Assembly (NCBI GenBank): GCA_910578285.1
Contig: CAJTQL010000004.1
Coordinates: 1 to 64,000, forward strand
Origin: an uncultured Helicobacteraceae bacterium
GTDB taxonomy: Bacteria; Campylobacterota; Campylobacteria; Campylobacterales; Helicobacteraceae
DNA length: 64,000 nt
Direction of reading: 5' to 3'
Part shown: positions 36,154-45,012 of the stretch, piece after piece
Position numbering within the stretch: the first letter of the stretch is position 1
How the letters are laid out: every line of letters starts with the position of its first letter
Program-made: the position numbers and the translations under genes
Notes under the pieces: generated by a model
What the model was told of the DNA's origin: nothing
Database searches by the model: none
Seen by the model: only the letters and a program-made list of their open reading frames with translations

Positions 36154-36738
36154 TCATTCCTGCCCTTGTTTGACAATCCGTTCGAGACGCACAATGCGCA
36201 AGAAAGCATCAAGAGGAATTTTCAGCACTCTATCAGCGCTTTTGGCTAGAAGGAGATTCTGCTGCTCAACCGCCTGAAATTTCACGCCTTTTTGGAGAAT
36301 CTCAAAAATCTCATCTTTGTATTCATTCTCGTAAATTCCACGATGATGCTGTGGGTCAATCAGTGTGCGAATGATGGGCGTGATAATCGATTCGAGCTTG
36401 ATAGCATTGAATGGCTTTGTGATAAAATACTTCACGCCATCGTTTTGCAACAAGCGATATTGAGCGTCATTAAGCTGATTGGAAACAAGAAAAATGGTGA
36501 TTTTATCTGTAACACCACGTCCCTTCATCTTCGTAATGAGCGTATGATAATCCATTCCTGTAACATTCGAGTTCAAGAATAGGACATCAAATTCCATTTT
36601 TTCATCGAGATATTCGAGCACGGTATCACCATCTGGACACTCAAGAATATGTGGAACACTCAATTTTTTAAGAGCACCCAAAATCAATTTTTTTGTAATC
36701 GGGCTACTATCCGCGACAAGGACACTGATTTGTGGCAT
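36154..36738 (-). CDS. Response-regulator-like protein with altered phosphoacceptor (pseudo-receiver)
   Basis: A 194-residue protein whose first ~120 residues are a receiver domain: ISVLVADSSPITKKLILGAL, FDVLFLNSNVTGMDYH, FLVSNQ with the conserved Ser86, and YFITKPFN with Lys108. The place of the usual phosphorylated Asp is Asn56 (FLNSN), and the acidic pocket has only one Asp (D10). It should therefore not be phosphorylated in the usual way. About 70 residues follow that are not a known DNA-binding domain (TLIDPQHHRGIYENEYK, ADRVLKIPLDAFLRI). A -10 TATAAT lies at 36761-36766 (minus). Role unknown. Confidence 0.75.
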   Translation of the reverse strand: MPQISVLVADSSPITKKLILGALKKLSVPHILECPDGDTVLEYLDEKMEFDVLFLNSNVTGMDYHTLITKMKGRGVTDKITIFLVSNQLNDAQYRLLQNDGVKYFITKPFNAIKLESIITPIIRTLIDPQHHRGIYENEYKDEIFEILQKGVKFQAVEQQNLLLAKSADRVLKIPLDAFLRIVRLERIVKQGQE

Positions 36739-36760
36739 TGTTTTCCTTAGGCTTTTTCTA

Positions 36761-36766
36761 ATTATA
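36761..36766 (-). promoter_or_regulatory. Promoter -10 for the pseudo-receiver gene
   Basis: The minus strand reads TTGCGCTATAATTAG with TATAAT, about 24 bases before ATG 36738. Confidence 0.6.
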
Positions 36767-36774
36767 GCGCAATT

Positions 36775-37455
36775 TTAATAATCAGGCATGAGTTGGAACG
36801 ATGTATGACTATATGGCACCATCAGGGTCGATGAATCAACAAAGCCATCATGAAAACTCCGTATTGCCGCACTTTTTGATGTTGTGCTCTGCTGTTTTTG
36901 TTGTTGTGCGGTTCTTTTTGCCTTAGGCCGCACCGAGTGCAGCTGCTGCTTGAGCTGCTTATAACGTATTGTAACATCGCGCAAATAGGCATTAGCAAGC
37001 CTATCTTTTTCTTTGTCTTTTTGCCAGCTAAAGCCCTTGTTGTAAGACTTGATAATCTTTTCCCAATCGCCATTATGCACTTTTCTCCAATATAGCAGCT
37101 GCTCAATCGCTTCTTTTGCAGCAAATTCATCATCGCGCACAAGCCGTTCACCAATGCGATTCTGCGTGAATCCGTCATTGCCAAGGTGTGGATACCTCTT
37201 GAGCACAGTCGGAATATGTGCATGAAAAATCCCCGCGCTTGGGTCTTGGAAATTCATGCGGTATTCGCCCGCGCATGATTCCTTCCATGCAATTGCCGCA
37301 AGCGTGTAGCCCAAATCAAGCTTTTCACCATATTTATAGACTTTGCGCAAGAGTTTGATTTGCTGTGCCGAAAGGTCTTCGATATTTTGTACACATCGAT
37401 TCTCAAGTCCAACGCCAAACGAAAACGAAAAGAGCAGCAATACAATCCATCTCAT
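36775..37455 (-). CDS. Secreted lysozyme-like (SLT-type) protein
   Basis: A 226-residue exported protein. The signal peptide (MRWIVLLLFSFSFGVG) is followed by a transglycosylase-like fold: LGYTLAAIAWKESCAGEYRM with the expected catalytic Glu59, then DPSAGIFHAHIPTVLKRYP and IIKSYNKGFSW. The tail is Lys/Gln/Ser-rich. Similar proteins in Helicobacter are annotated as secreted proteins connected with flagellar motility or as lytic transglycosylases; I cannot tell which applies. Start ATG 37455 has TAGGAGG upstream. It follows bcp on the same strand (32-base gap). Confidence 0.78.
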   Translation of the reverse strand: MRWIVLLLFSFSFGVGLENRCVQNIEDLSAQQIKLLRKVYKYGEKLDLGYTLAAIAWKESCAGEYRMNFQDPSAGIFHAHIPTVLKRYPHLGNDGFTQNRIGERLVRDDEFAAKEAIEQLLYWRKVHNGDWEKIIKSYNKGFSWQKDKEKDRLANAYLRDVTIRYKQLKQQLHSVRPKAKRTAQQQKQQSTTSKSAAIRSFHDGFVDSSTLMVPYSHTSFQLMPDY

Positions 37456-37487
37456 GGAACCTCCTATTTCTCTATGCAAAGCAAGTT

Positions 37488-37964
37488 TTATGCCAAATTG
37501 CTCCGAATCTCCATAAGTTTGTCAAGCACAGCTTTGGCATGGTCTTTTACTTTCACTTTGTGCCACATAAACGCAATTTTGCCCTGTGGGTCAATCAAAA
37601 ATGTGCTACGCAATATGCCTTCATAGACTTTGCCATACATCTTTTTCTCACCCCATGCGCCATATTGGAGCGCAACAGAATGATCGCCATCACACAGCAA
37701 GGGGATTGTAAGTGTGTGTTTATTGATAAATTTTTGATGAGATTGTATCGAATCGGGGCTAATGCCCAACACACAAGCGCCATTCTCGACAAAATGCGCG
37801 AGACTCGCGCTAAAATCGCATGCCTCTGTTGTGCAGCCCGGAGTAGAATCTTTAGGATAAAAATAAATAACCACAAAAGAATTACGCAAATTTTGCAAAC
37901 AAATCTCTATGCCATCAGAGCTAGGCAAACAAAAAATCGGCGCGGTATCGCCTATTGATAACAT
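37488..37964 (-). CDS. bcp: Bcp/PrxQ-type thiol peroxidase
   Basis: A 158-residue cytoplasmic peroxiredoxin that reduces hydrogen peroxide and organic hydroperoxides with thioredoxin. Active-site sequence FYPKDSTPGCTTEACDF places the peroxidatic Cys at residue 44 and a likely resolving Cys at 49, five residues later as in BCP/PrxQ. ISPDSIQSHQKFINKH and RSTFLIDPQGKIAFMW complete the fold. ATG 37964 follows AAAGGAAAC. It is the middle gene of a small membrane protein - bcp - lysozyme-like group. Confidence 0.94.
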   Translation of the reverse strand: MLSIGDTAPIFCLPSSDGIEICLQNLRNSFVVIYFYPKDSTPGCTTEACDFSASLAHFVENGACVLGISPDSIQSHQKFINKHTLTIPLLCDGDHSVALQYGAWGEKKMYGKVYEGILRSTFLIDPQGKIAFMWHKVKVKDHAKAVLDKLMEIRSNLA

Positions 37965-37974
37965 TATGTTTCCT

Positions 37975-38385
37975 TTAAAAATAAAAAGTGAACAATACTA
38001 GCACAAGCAACAAGGCAATGTCAAGGGCATATTTCTTTTTTGCCCATTTGATAAATACATTCTGCTCGGGAATTTCATAGCTTGTAATCACGCGTTGACG
38101 CTTGTAGCGCCGAATCTCATTGTATATGATAATTGCGCTTGCAGCTGTCATCGCCATCGCATGTGCGCTATAATTTTGCTGCATGAATGCGAGGATAATT
38201 CCCGTAAAGACAGCAGAGGCAAGCAAGAAATTGTATGCGGGCGTGAGCAAGCGAATGCGCCGCACAAGATGCGGAAACGAACGCATCTGGAATAAAAAAA
38301 GGAGCGCTAGGGCAGGGGGAACAAAAAGCAAAAAAGCAAAAATTTGGTGATAGCCTAAGGTTTCTAACAAGACGGCTGTGGGCAT
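37975..38385 (-). CDS. Small integral membrane protein, unknown
   Basis: A 136-residue protein with about four hydrophobic helices: AFLLFVPPALALLFLFQM, LLASAVFTGIILAFM, AMAMTAASAIIIYNEI and YALDIALLLVLVLFTFYF, with basic loops on one side (RRYKRQR). ATG 38385 has TGGAGAA upstream and a strong -10 (TATAAT, minus strand 38435-38440). It heads a transcription unit with bcp and the lysozyme-like gene. I do not recognise the family. Confidence 0.75.
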   Translation of the reverse strand: MPTAVLLETLGYHQIFAFLLFVPPALALLFLFQMRSFPHLVRRIRLLTPAYNFLLASAVFTGIILAFMQQNYSAHAMAMTAASAIIIYNEIRRYKRQRVITSYEIPEQNVFIKWAKKKYALDIALLLVLVLFTFYF

Positions 38386-38434
38386 TAATTCTCCATTAAC
38401 AAAAATCAAATACCATTTGGTTTTTGGAAATCGT

Positions 38435-38440
38435 ATTATA
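38435..38440 (-). promoter_or_regulatory. Promoter -10 for the membrane protein - bcp - lysozyme-like group
   Basis: The minus strand reads TTTTGGTATAATACG with TATAAT, about 50 bases upstream of ATG 38385. It lies back to back with the hemH region. Confidence 0.6.
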
Positions 38441-38482
38441 CCAAAAACTTTAGTTAATCCCTGATTTTCAAAGGAGTAGATT

Positions 38483-39424
38483 ATTAAAGCCGTGCTGCTT
38501 CTCAATATGGGTGGTCCCAATCATCTCGATGAGATTCCACTCTTTCTATACAACATGTTTTGCGATAAAAATATACTAACGATTTCTAATCCCATTATAC
38601 GCTCCATTATCGCACGTTGTATCGTTGCTTTACGTGTGAAAGAATCAACGCGCAATTATTCCCTCATTGGTGGCAAATCACCCATTATTGCACATACAAA
38701 ACGTCTCATTGAGGCTCTTAGCAAGCAGGATTCTAAGACCCATTTTGACTTTGCAATGAGCTACACACCGCCATTTATCCATGATGTCATTTCTCGTTTT
38801 AAAACAGCAAACCTTGAAGAAATCATACTTTTTAGCCTATATCCCCATTATTCTACAACAACAACTCTCACGTCATTAGAATCCGTGCAAAAAGCATGCA
38901 GTGCATGCGCATATTATCCAAAATTTCGCACAATCGACCGCTATTATGATGACACATATTATAATGACGCCATCGTAGCGCGCATTCAAGAATCTTTGGT
39001 GGCATATTCTATGGAATGCCAAGATGTTATATTGCTTTTTTCGGCACATGGACTGCCTGAAAAAATTGTACAAAAAGGCGACCCATATATCCAAGAAATC
39101 TTGGAAAACATTGCAATTTTAAGTCAAAAGCTCGAAACAAAAGGAATGAAGTTTAAAAAAATTATGCATGCATTCCAATCCCACATTGGACCTGTGCGTT
39201 GGACGAAGCCTTTTATATCAGAAGTGCTCGATACATTAAGCGGCGAATCGGTGCTTGTTTATCCTATTGCATTCAGTATTGATAATTCTGAAACAGATTA
39301 TGAACTCTCGATTCAATATCGTCAATATGCAAAAGAAAAAAACATCAAAAAGTATGAAGTCTGTACATGTCTCAACGACTCTCCTCTCTTTGTGCGGGCA
39401 ATCTTAAATCTTATCCAACATTAA
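38483..39424 (+). CDS. hemH: Ferrochelatase, apparent AUU start
   Basis: A 313-residue enzyme that inserts ferrous iron into protoporphyrin IX to form heme. It has the N-terminal KAVLLLNMGGPNHLDEI, ALRVKESTRNYSLIGGKSPI, the SAHGLPEKIVQKGDPY motif with the catalytic His, FQSHIGPVRWTKPF and the PIAFSIDNSETDYEL C-terminal signature. In frame, a TAG stop occurs at 38477-38479, so the start must lie after it: only ATT 38480, ATT 38483 and GTG 38492 are available. AAGGAG at 38471-38476 is 6 bases from ATT 38483 but 15 from the GTG, and MKAVLLLNMGG is what homologues have. Followed by the thioredoxin-like lipoprotein and ccsBA, as in H. pylori HP0376-HP0378. Confidence 0.9.
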   Translation: MKAVLLLNMGGPNHLDEIPLFLYNMFCDKNILTISNPIIRSIIARCIVALRVKESTRNYSLIGGKSPIIAHTKRLIEALSKQDSKTHFDFAMSYTPPFIHDVISRFKTANLEEIILFSLYPHYSTTTTLTSLESVQKACSACAYYPKFRTIDRYYDDTYYNDAIVARIQESLVAYSMECQDVILLFSAHGLPEKIVQKGDPYIQEILENIAILSQKLETKGMKFKKIMHAFQSHIGPVRWTKPFISEVLDTLSGESVLVYPIAFSIDNSETDYELSIQYRQYAKEKNIKKYEVCTCLNDSPLFVRAILNLIQH

Positions 39425-39433
39425 GGAGTAGTA

Positions 39434-40030
39434 ATGCGCATTTGGCAAACTCTTTTTATTTTAGCAGCATTTATGGTGAGTGCTTGTGAAAAAGAATCGG
39501 ACAATATTGTCTCGTTGGGCAGCGAGATGAGCGCAACAGAGATTGAGAAAATCAATAATCTTGATAGAGCCTCATATGCGGAGCTCGAAGGAATTATTAA
39601 AGACAATCGCACGATTGACCCTGAAGGAAAATATCTGATGATTATCTTTGGAGTTAATGGCTGTCTCTATTGCGACCAGCTTAAAAAAACAATTAAAAAT
39701 TCCGAAGAGATTCAAGACAAACTCAAACAAAATTTTGCACCTTATTATATTAACTTTAGCTACATCAAACCCCATCAATTTGTAACGAATCTAACGCCCA
39801 AGCCGATTATAACCACCGATTTGGTACGGATTTATCGCGTAGGACCCACGCCAATGATTATCTTTGCCAATCAAGATTCACAAACAATTTTCACACATAC
39901 GGGAGCAATTGATGAAAAGCAGCTTCTTGCTATGCTCGATTTTGTTGCAAGTCAAGAATGGAAAGGGGCAAAAGATGAAAAAGACATCAATACGCGACTT
40001 CTCAATTTCATGCAGGAGCGCCTACAATGA
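39434..40030 (+). CDS. Thioredoxin-fold lipoprotein for cytochrome c maturation
   Basis: A 198-residue exported thioredoxin-like protein. The N terminus has a lipobox (AFMVSAC, lipidated Cys18). The active-site CxxC is at Cys77 and Cys80 (VNGCLYCDQL), and the cis-proline loop reads VGPTPMIIF. H. pylori HP0377, in the same place, is a periplasmic thiol-disulfide protein tied to heme attachment. Likely role: keeping apocytochrome c cysteines reduced for CcsBA. ATG 39434 follows AAGGAGTAGT. Its TGA overlaps the ccsBA start (ATGA). Confidence 0.87.
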   Translation: MRIWQTLFILAAFMVSACEKESDNIVSLGSEMSATEIEKINNLDRASYAELEGIIKDNRTIDPEGKYLMIIFGVNGCLYCDQLKKTIKNSEEIQDKLKQNFAPYYINFSYIKPHQFVTNLTPKPIITTDLVRIYRVGPTPMIIFANQDSQTIFTHTGAIDEKQLLAMLDFVASQEWKGAKDEKDINTRLLNFMQERLQ

Positions 40031-42849
40031 TAAGAATTCTCATCGCGCAACTCGGCTCATTTTGGCTTACGTATCTCCTGCTTTTTGCTTATGGCACGGC
40101 ATGTGCTGTCGCAACTTTTATCGAAAATGATTATGGCACAGAATCAGCACAGGTCATCATTTATTCAAGCAATTGGTTTGCCGCATTACATGCCTTTTTG
40201 CTCATCAATTTATTGTTGATTCTCTATCGATTTAGTCTCGCAAAACGTAAACGTTATTCCGTCTTACTTCTACATGCTTCTTTTGTTGTCATTCTATTTG
40301 GTGCTGCATTGACACGTTATATTGGGTTTGAGGGAATGCTGCATATTCGCGAGGGCGAATCAAGCTCCGTTATGCAATCAAGTGAAAAATTTCTACTCGT
40401 ACGAGCGCTTAAAGGAGATGTGAATAAAGAATTTTCTGCTGTTTATTATGACTTTCCACTCCAAGTTTCCTATCTCTATTCCAAAGATTTTACCTATGAC
40501 CTTGACATTGGTGGTGAAACCATCACTTTTTCGTATGGGGGCTTTGAACATAGCAGCAATCCTAAAGACAATCAATCGCGTCTTCTTATCAATATTAGCT
40601 ACAAAGGCAACCAGCAAACCATTGCCGTTCGTGATGGACAATTCAAACGCTTTTTATTTGGTGACATACGCTTTATGGTGGGTTGGGGAAAACGAGATAT
40701 TGAATTGCCTTTCGCAATCAAACTTGAAGATTTTGAGCTAGAACGTTATCCCGGTTCCCATGCTCCCTCGTCTTATTCATCTCATGTCGTTGTCATCGAT
40801 GACCAAAAAGGAATCACCATGCCCTATCATATCTATATGAATCACACGCTTGATTATGGCGGCTATCGCTTTTTTCAAGAATCGTATGACCCCGATGAAC
40901 TTGGAACACGTCTTTCTGTCAACAATGACCCAGGCAAGATTCCAACATATATCGGCTATACAATGCTTATTATTGCCTTTATCTGGATTCTTTTTGACCC
41001 AAAAGGACGATTTAAAAAACTATCGAATTTCGTCAAACGTCAAAACATGACAACCTGCTTTGTTGTATTGATTCTTTGCAGTTTTATTCCCTCGACTTTG
41101 CGCGCCGAAACGATTGCCGAATCGCATGAAAACATGCCCGAAGCTGCCTTGCTCGAAAACATGCGTGCGCAGGCAAGCACTCTGACAAAAGCCATTGTTT
41201 TTGGTGTACGCACGCGCACAAAAGAACATGCGAATCATTTTGCGCGCCTGCTTGTACAAGATTTTGGCGGGCGCATTAAGCCCATAGATACTCTAGCGAG
41301 CGATTTTATCCACAAAATCACCAAACGTGATAAATTTTTGGAGATGAACAATATTCAACTACTACTTGGAATGCTTGCCTATCCCGAAGAATGGAAAGGC
41401 GTAAAAATGATTTACATTAACACACCTGCTCTCAAACAAATCTTGGGCTTGAATCCTAACGAAAAATATGCATCGTTTTATGATATGTATCAAGATGGCT
41501 ACTATAAACTTTTTAATCTTGTTGCCGAAGTTAATCTAAAAAAGCCCGCTGAACGTGGGACGCTCGACAAAGACATTCTAGCCGTCAACGAACGTTTCGA
41601 GGCAATGTTTGCGATTCTAAGCGCTGAAATTTTGCGAATCCTGCCTCTGCCACCAACTCAAAGCCACGTTGCAAACGACCCGACCTTGCTTTCAAAATGG
41701 TATTCACCTGTCGAGCTCGCGCTTTTCAACGAGAATGAACGTACTAAAATTCTACACATGATTCGCAACTATTTCCAAGCGCTCGATAATCTCGTTGCAG
41801 GTGGGAGCGAAGATGAAGCGAATGCTGCTTTGCAACCCTTGCTTGACTATCAAGCCGAATATGGCGCGGCATTGTTGCCAAGCAGCGCGAAAATCAGCGC
41901 TGAAATTCTGCTCAATCGTTCCAATCCCTTTCAGATTCTATGCTATCTCTATCTCCTGTTTGGCTTGCTCATGTTTATGATTTGTTTTGTGCGGATTCTG
42001 CGCAACACAAAGGGTAATGATACAATAGATAAAATCCTCGCTGCATGCATCGTGCTTGTGTTAGCTCTCAACACTGCTGCACTCGGCATACGTTGGTATG
42101 TTGGTGGGCATGCCCCGTGGAGCAACGCCTACGAATCGATGATTTATATCGCATGGGCAACAGCCGTCTGCGGCGTGCTTTTGTTGCGCAAATTTTTGCT
42201 TGCGTTTGCGACAGCATCTGTTATGGCTGGAATCGTGCTTTTTGTCGCGCATTTGGGCGACATGGACCCACAAATTGGCAATCTCGTCCCCGTGCTCAAA
42301 TCCTATTGGCTCAATATCCATGTTTCCATTATCACGGCAAGCTATGGATTTCTCGCACTTTCGTTTCTGCTCGGCGCGGTGATTTTGTTGCTTTTTTTAC
42401 TACGTTCGCCCAAACGTGCACAACTCGATAGCTCGATTCAGACGTTAAGCGCCGTGAATGAGTTGAGCCTGATTGTTGGGCTTGGAATGCTCACCGTTGG
42501 GACATTTCTTGGTGGAATCTGGGCAAACGAAAGCTGGGGGCGCTATTGGGGTTGGGATTCCAAAGAAACATGGTCGCTGATTTCGATTGTTACCTACACG
42601 CTCATTTTGCATGCGCGCTTCGTGCGCGGCGGCGATTCGCCCTATATCCTCGCTTCGCTAAGCGTTGTAGGATTCTATGCAATCCTTATGACCTATTTTG
42701 GTGTGAACTTCTATCTTTCGGGGCTACATTCTTACGCCGCTGGCGACCCTGTGCCAATCCCCACGTTTCTCTATTATCTCGTGGGCGGCACAATCGCGCT
42801 CATCGTTTGCGCAGGATTCAAAAGCAACCTGAAAAATGGTATCACATAA
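40027..42849 (+). CDS. ccsBA: CcsBA, fused system II cytochrome c synthase
   Basis: A 940-residue integral membrane protein that exports heme and attaches it to apocytochrome c on the periplasmic side. The N-terminal half is ResB/CcsB-like (LTYLLLFAYGTACAVATF, a large periplasmic domain with LEDFELERYPGSHAPSSYSS, and DYGGYRFFQESYDPDELG). The C-terminal half is CcsA-like, with the Trp-rich heme motif WGRYWGWDSKETWSLIS and NIHVSIITASYGFLALSF. Length is normal for the fused epsilonproteobacterial form. It is coupled by ATGA to the thioredoxin-like gene. The last 8 bases overlap the convergent MATE gene. Confidence 0.95.
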   Translation: MIRILIAQLGSFWLTYLLLFAYGTACAVATFIENDYGTESAQVIIYSSNWFAALHAFLLINLLLILYRFSLAKRKRYSVLLLHASFVVILFGAALTRYIGFEGMLHIREGESSSVMQSSEKFLLVRALKGDVNKEFSAVYYDFPLQVSYLYSKDFTYDLDIGGETITFSYGGFEHSSNPKDNQSRLLINISYKGNQQTIAVRDGQFKRFLFGDIRFMVGWGKRDIELPFAIKLEDFELERYPGSHAPSSYSSHVVVIDDQKGITMPYHIYMNHTLDYGGYRFFQESYDPDELGTRLSVNNDPGKIPTYIGYTMLIIAFIWILFDPKGRFKKLSNFVKRQNMTTCFVVLILCSFIPSTLRAETIAESHENMPEAALLENMRAQASTLTKAIVFGVRTRTKEHANHFARLLVQDFGGRIKPIDTLASDFIHKITKRDKFLEMNNIQLLLGMLAYPEEWKGVKMIYINTPALKQILGLNPNEKYASFYDMYQDGYYKLFNLVAEVNLKKPAERGTLDKDILAVNERFEAMFAILSAEILRILPLPPTQSHVANDPTLLSKWYSPVELALFNENERTKILHMIRNYFQALDNLVAGGSEDEANAALQPLLDYQAEYGAALLPSSAKISAEILLNRSNPFQILCYLYLLFGLLMFMICFVRILRNTKGNDTIDKILAACIVLVLALNTAALGIRWYVGGHAPWSNAYESMIYIAWATAVCGVLLLRKFLLAFATASVMAGIVLFVAHLGDMDPQIGNLVPVLKSYWLNIHVSIITASYGFLALSFLLGAVILLLFLLRSPKRAQLDSSIQTLSAVNELSLIVGLGMLTVGTFLGGIWANESWGRYWGWDSKETWSLISIVTYTLILHARFVRGGDSPYILASLSVVGFYAILMTYFGVNFYLSGLHSYAAGDPVPIPTFLYYLVGGTIALIVCAGFKSNLKNGIT

Positions 42850-44197
42850 GGCGCAGCGCGCCTTTGCGCAGCTCGTAGAAAATCACACATAATGCAATGA
42901 GGCTCGATGCCATCATCGCAATTGGATAGCTCCACCAGATGCCATCAATACCCCAAAATTTGGGCAAGATGAACACAAGCGGAATCGCAAACAGCAGACT
43001 TGAACTCAACGTAATCAACAATGAACGCCAAGGACGTTGAATACTTTGCAGCAGAATCGCGCTACAAAGGCTCACTCCAAGCAGCACGAAGCCGATATAA
43101 TAAATTCCGATTGCATGTGCGACATCAGCAGCAAGCATTGGGTCGTTGAGAATCGCAGCTTCACTTACAAAAATGCTCACAAGCAGTGGAGAAAAAATAC
43201 TTGAAAGCCCATACATCACGATTCCAAGCATGAGTGAAAACACAAGCCCAAAATAAAATACAGCACGAATGCGCCCAATACAGCCCGCGCCATAGTTGAA
43301 GCTCGCAATAGGCTGAATGCTTTGCGCGCTTGAAAGAATCACGGTAAAAACAACAATTCCTGTGTACATTAAAATACTATAAATCGAAATACCACGTTCA
43401 CCCGCAATTTCGCGCAATGCGTGGTTGAAGGCAAGCATCATGAGTGCTACACTTATCTCTGCCACAGATTGTGGGATTCCATTTTTTGCCGAAACAAGAC
43501 AAGCGCGAATATTGAAATACCGCAAGAAATAAATCTCACCATGTCGCAACACAAAATGGTGCAACAGCACAAAGAATCCAATCGCATTCCCAAGTACCGT
43601 GGCGAGCGCTGCGCCAAAAAGCCCCCAGCCCCATAAAAAAATAAAGATATAATTTAATATGATGTTAAGTAAAGATGCAATAATTGTCGCGAACATCGCA
43701 AGGTTAGGGCGCTTGTCGTTAATCGCGAAAATATCAAGCATAGGCTGCAACACGATGAAGATTCCACCCAAAAAAATCACACCAATATACTCAACCACGA
43801 GCGGCTCGAGCACGGCTGAAGCGCCAAGGAATCGCGCCATTTCATAGCGAAAGAGAAACAGCACAACACCGATGATACTGCCGCTGACAAGCGCAAAATA
43901 AAAAATGGAGCTAAAAATCATTCGGGCGCGCTGTGGTTTGCCTTTGCCGATATAATATGAGCTCAAAGAAGCGCCGCCAATGCTAAAAAGCAATTCATAA
44001 GCAATCATCACAGGAAAGAGTGGCCACGCGATTCCAACAGCCGCAAGAGCATTTGGTCCAATCATCTGCCCCACAAAAATGCCATCGATTGTTGCATTGG
44101 TCGAGAGGGCAAGCATTGCACAAACAGAAGGGATAAAGTAGGTAAAAAAGAGACGAACAATGGATTGATTACGTAAATCGATTTTGTTGCCTGCCAT
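42842..44197 (-). CDS. MATE-family efflux transporter
   Basis: A 451-residue multidrug/toxic compound extrusion transporter with about 12 membrane helices in two halves (IPSVCAMLALSTNATIDGIF and VGQMIGPNALAAVGIAWPLF in the first, QSIQPIASFNYGAGCIGRIR in the second). It should be driven by Na+ or H+; the substrate is unknown. ATG 44197 has TGGAGGAATC upstream; the frame extends further but is not needed. It diverges from the pseudouridine synthase gene. Confidence 0.9.
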   Translation of the reverse strand: MAGNKIDLRNQSIVRLFFTYFIPSVCAMLALSTNATIDGIFVGQMIGPNALAAVGIAWPLFPVMIAYELLFSIGGASLSSYYIGKGKPQRARMIFSSIFYFALVSGSIIGVVLFLFRYEMARFLGASAVLEPLVVEYIGVIFLGGIFIVLQPMLDIFAINDKRPNLAMFATIIASLLNIILNYIFIFLWGWGLFGAALATVLGNAIGFFVLLHHFVLRHGEIYFLRYFNIRACLVSAKNGIPQSVAEISVALMMLAFNHALREIAGERGISIYSILMYTGIVVFTVILSSAQSIQPIASFNYGAGCIGRIRAVFYFGLVFSLMLGIVMYGLSSIFSPLLVSIFVSEAAILNDPMLAADVAHAIGIYYIGFVLLGVSLCSAILLQSIQRPWRSLLITLSSSLLFAIPLVFILPKFWGIDGIWWSYPIAMMASSLIALCVIFYELRKGALRLM

Positions 44198-44223
44198 AGG
44201 ATTCCTCCAAAATAATGTAAAAT

Positions 44224-44229
44224 TATAAT
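44224..44229 (+). promoter_or_regulatory. Promoter -10 for the pseudouridine synthase - M23 - minC group
   Basis: AAAATTATAATGCGTC contains TATAAT, 30 bases before the start at 44260. Because ATTATAAT is palindromic, the same site may serve the MATE gene on the other strand. Confidence 0.5.
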
Positions 44230-44259
44230 GCGTCTGCACTAAAAATTCAAAGGAACACA

Positions 44260-45012
44260 ATGCGAATCAATCAATACATCGCCCACAACAGCACGTATTC
44301 ACGCCGAGAGGTAGATAAGCTCATCGAGCAAGGACGCGTACGTGTCAACAAGGCGCTTGCAACCGCCGGGCAGAAAGTCGGAACACAGGATAGAATCACC
44401 ATCGATTCTAAACCATTGAAGCCAACCAAGCATTTTACCGTGATTGCCTACCATAAACCCAAAGGTGAGATTGTGAGCAAACGTGATGAACACAATCGCC
44501 GCGTGATTTTCGATTCTCTGCCAAGCGGCTTTGCACATTTTCGCACGATTGGGCGACTCGATTTTGCAAGCGAAGGGCTCTTGCTGCTGACTGATAGCGC
44601 AAAAGTCGCCGATGCACTCATGCATAGCAATCTCGTGCGCAGCTATTATCTCAAGCTTGGCGGCAGGTTGACACCAGCAGTTTTTGAAGCAATGGAACAA
44701 GGGCTGCATTTAGACAATGCACACAAGGGTGCGCACCACAAAAGCGAGATTGTGAGTATGGATTTTGCGCCATTTGTGTCGTATAAAGTGCTTGGTGAAT
44801 CAAAGAATTATGCGCGCATACGCGTGCAGATTAATGAAGGACAAAACCGCGAATTACGGCGATTCTTCGCAGCTTTCTCACTCGAAGTACTCGACCTCAA
44901 ACGCGTGGAATTTGGGTTTGTTTCTCTGTCTTCGCTTCAGCCAACCAAATGGCGATTTTTAAACAAAGCCGAGTATAATAAGCTCCATCGATTTTTAGAG
45001 GGAATGGAATGA
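44260..45012 (+). CDS. RluB/RsuA-family pseudouridine synthase
   Basis: A 250-residue RNA-modifying enzyme. An N-terminal S4 domain (MRINQYIAHNSTYSRREVDK, then LIEQGRVRVNK) precedes the catalytic domain: FRTIGRLDFASEGLLLLTD with the catalytic Asp, AYHKPKGEIVSKRDE, and RIRVQINEGQNRELRRFF at the C terminus. It should modify 23S or 16S rRNA; the exact site cannot be told from sequence. ATG 44260 follows AAAGGAACAC. It overlaps the M23 peptidase gene by 4 bases (ATGA). Confidence 0.92.
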   Translation: MRINQYIAHNSTYSRREVDKLIEQGRVRVNKALATAGQKVGTQDRITIDSKPLKPTKHFTVIAYHKPKGEIVSKRDEHNRRVIFDSLPSGFAHFRTIGRLDFASEGLLLLTDSAKVADALMHSNLVRSYYLKLGGRLTPAVFEAMEQGLHLDNAHKGAHHKSEIVSMDFAPFVSYKVLGESKNYARIRVQINEGQNRELRRFFAAFSLEVLDLKRVEFGFVSLSSLQPTKWRFLNKAEYNKLHRFLEGME

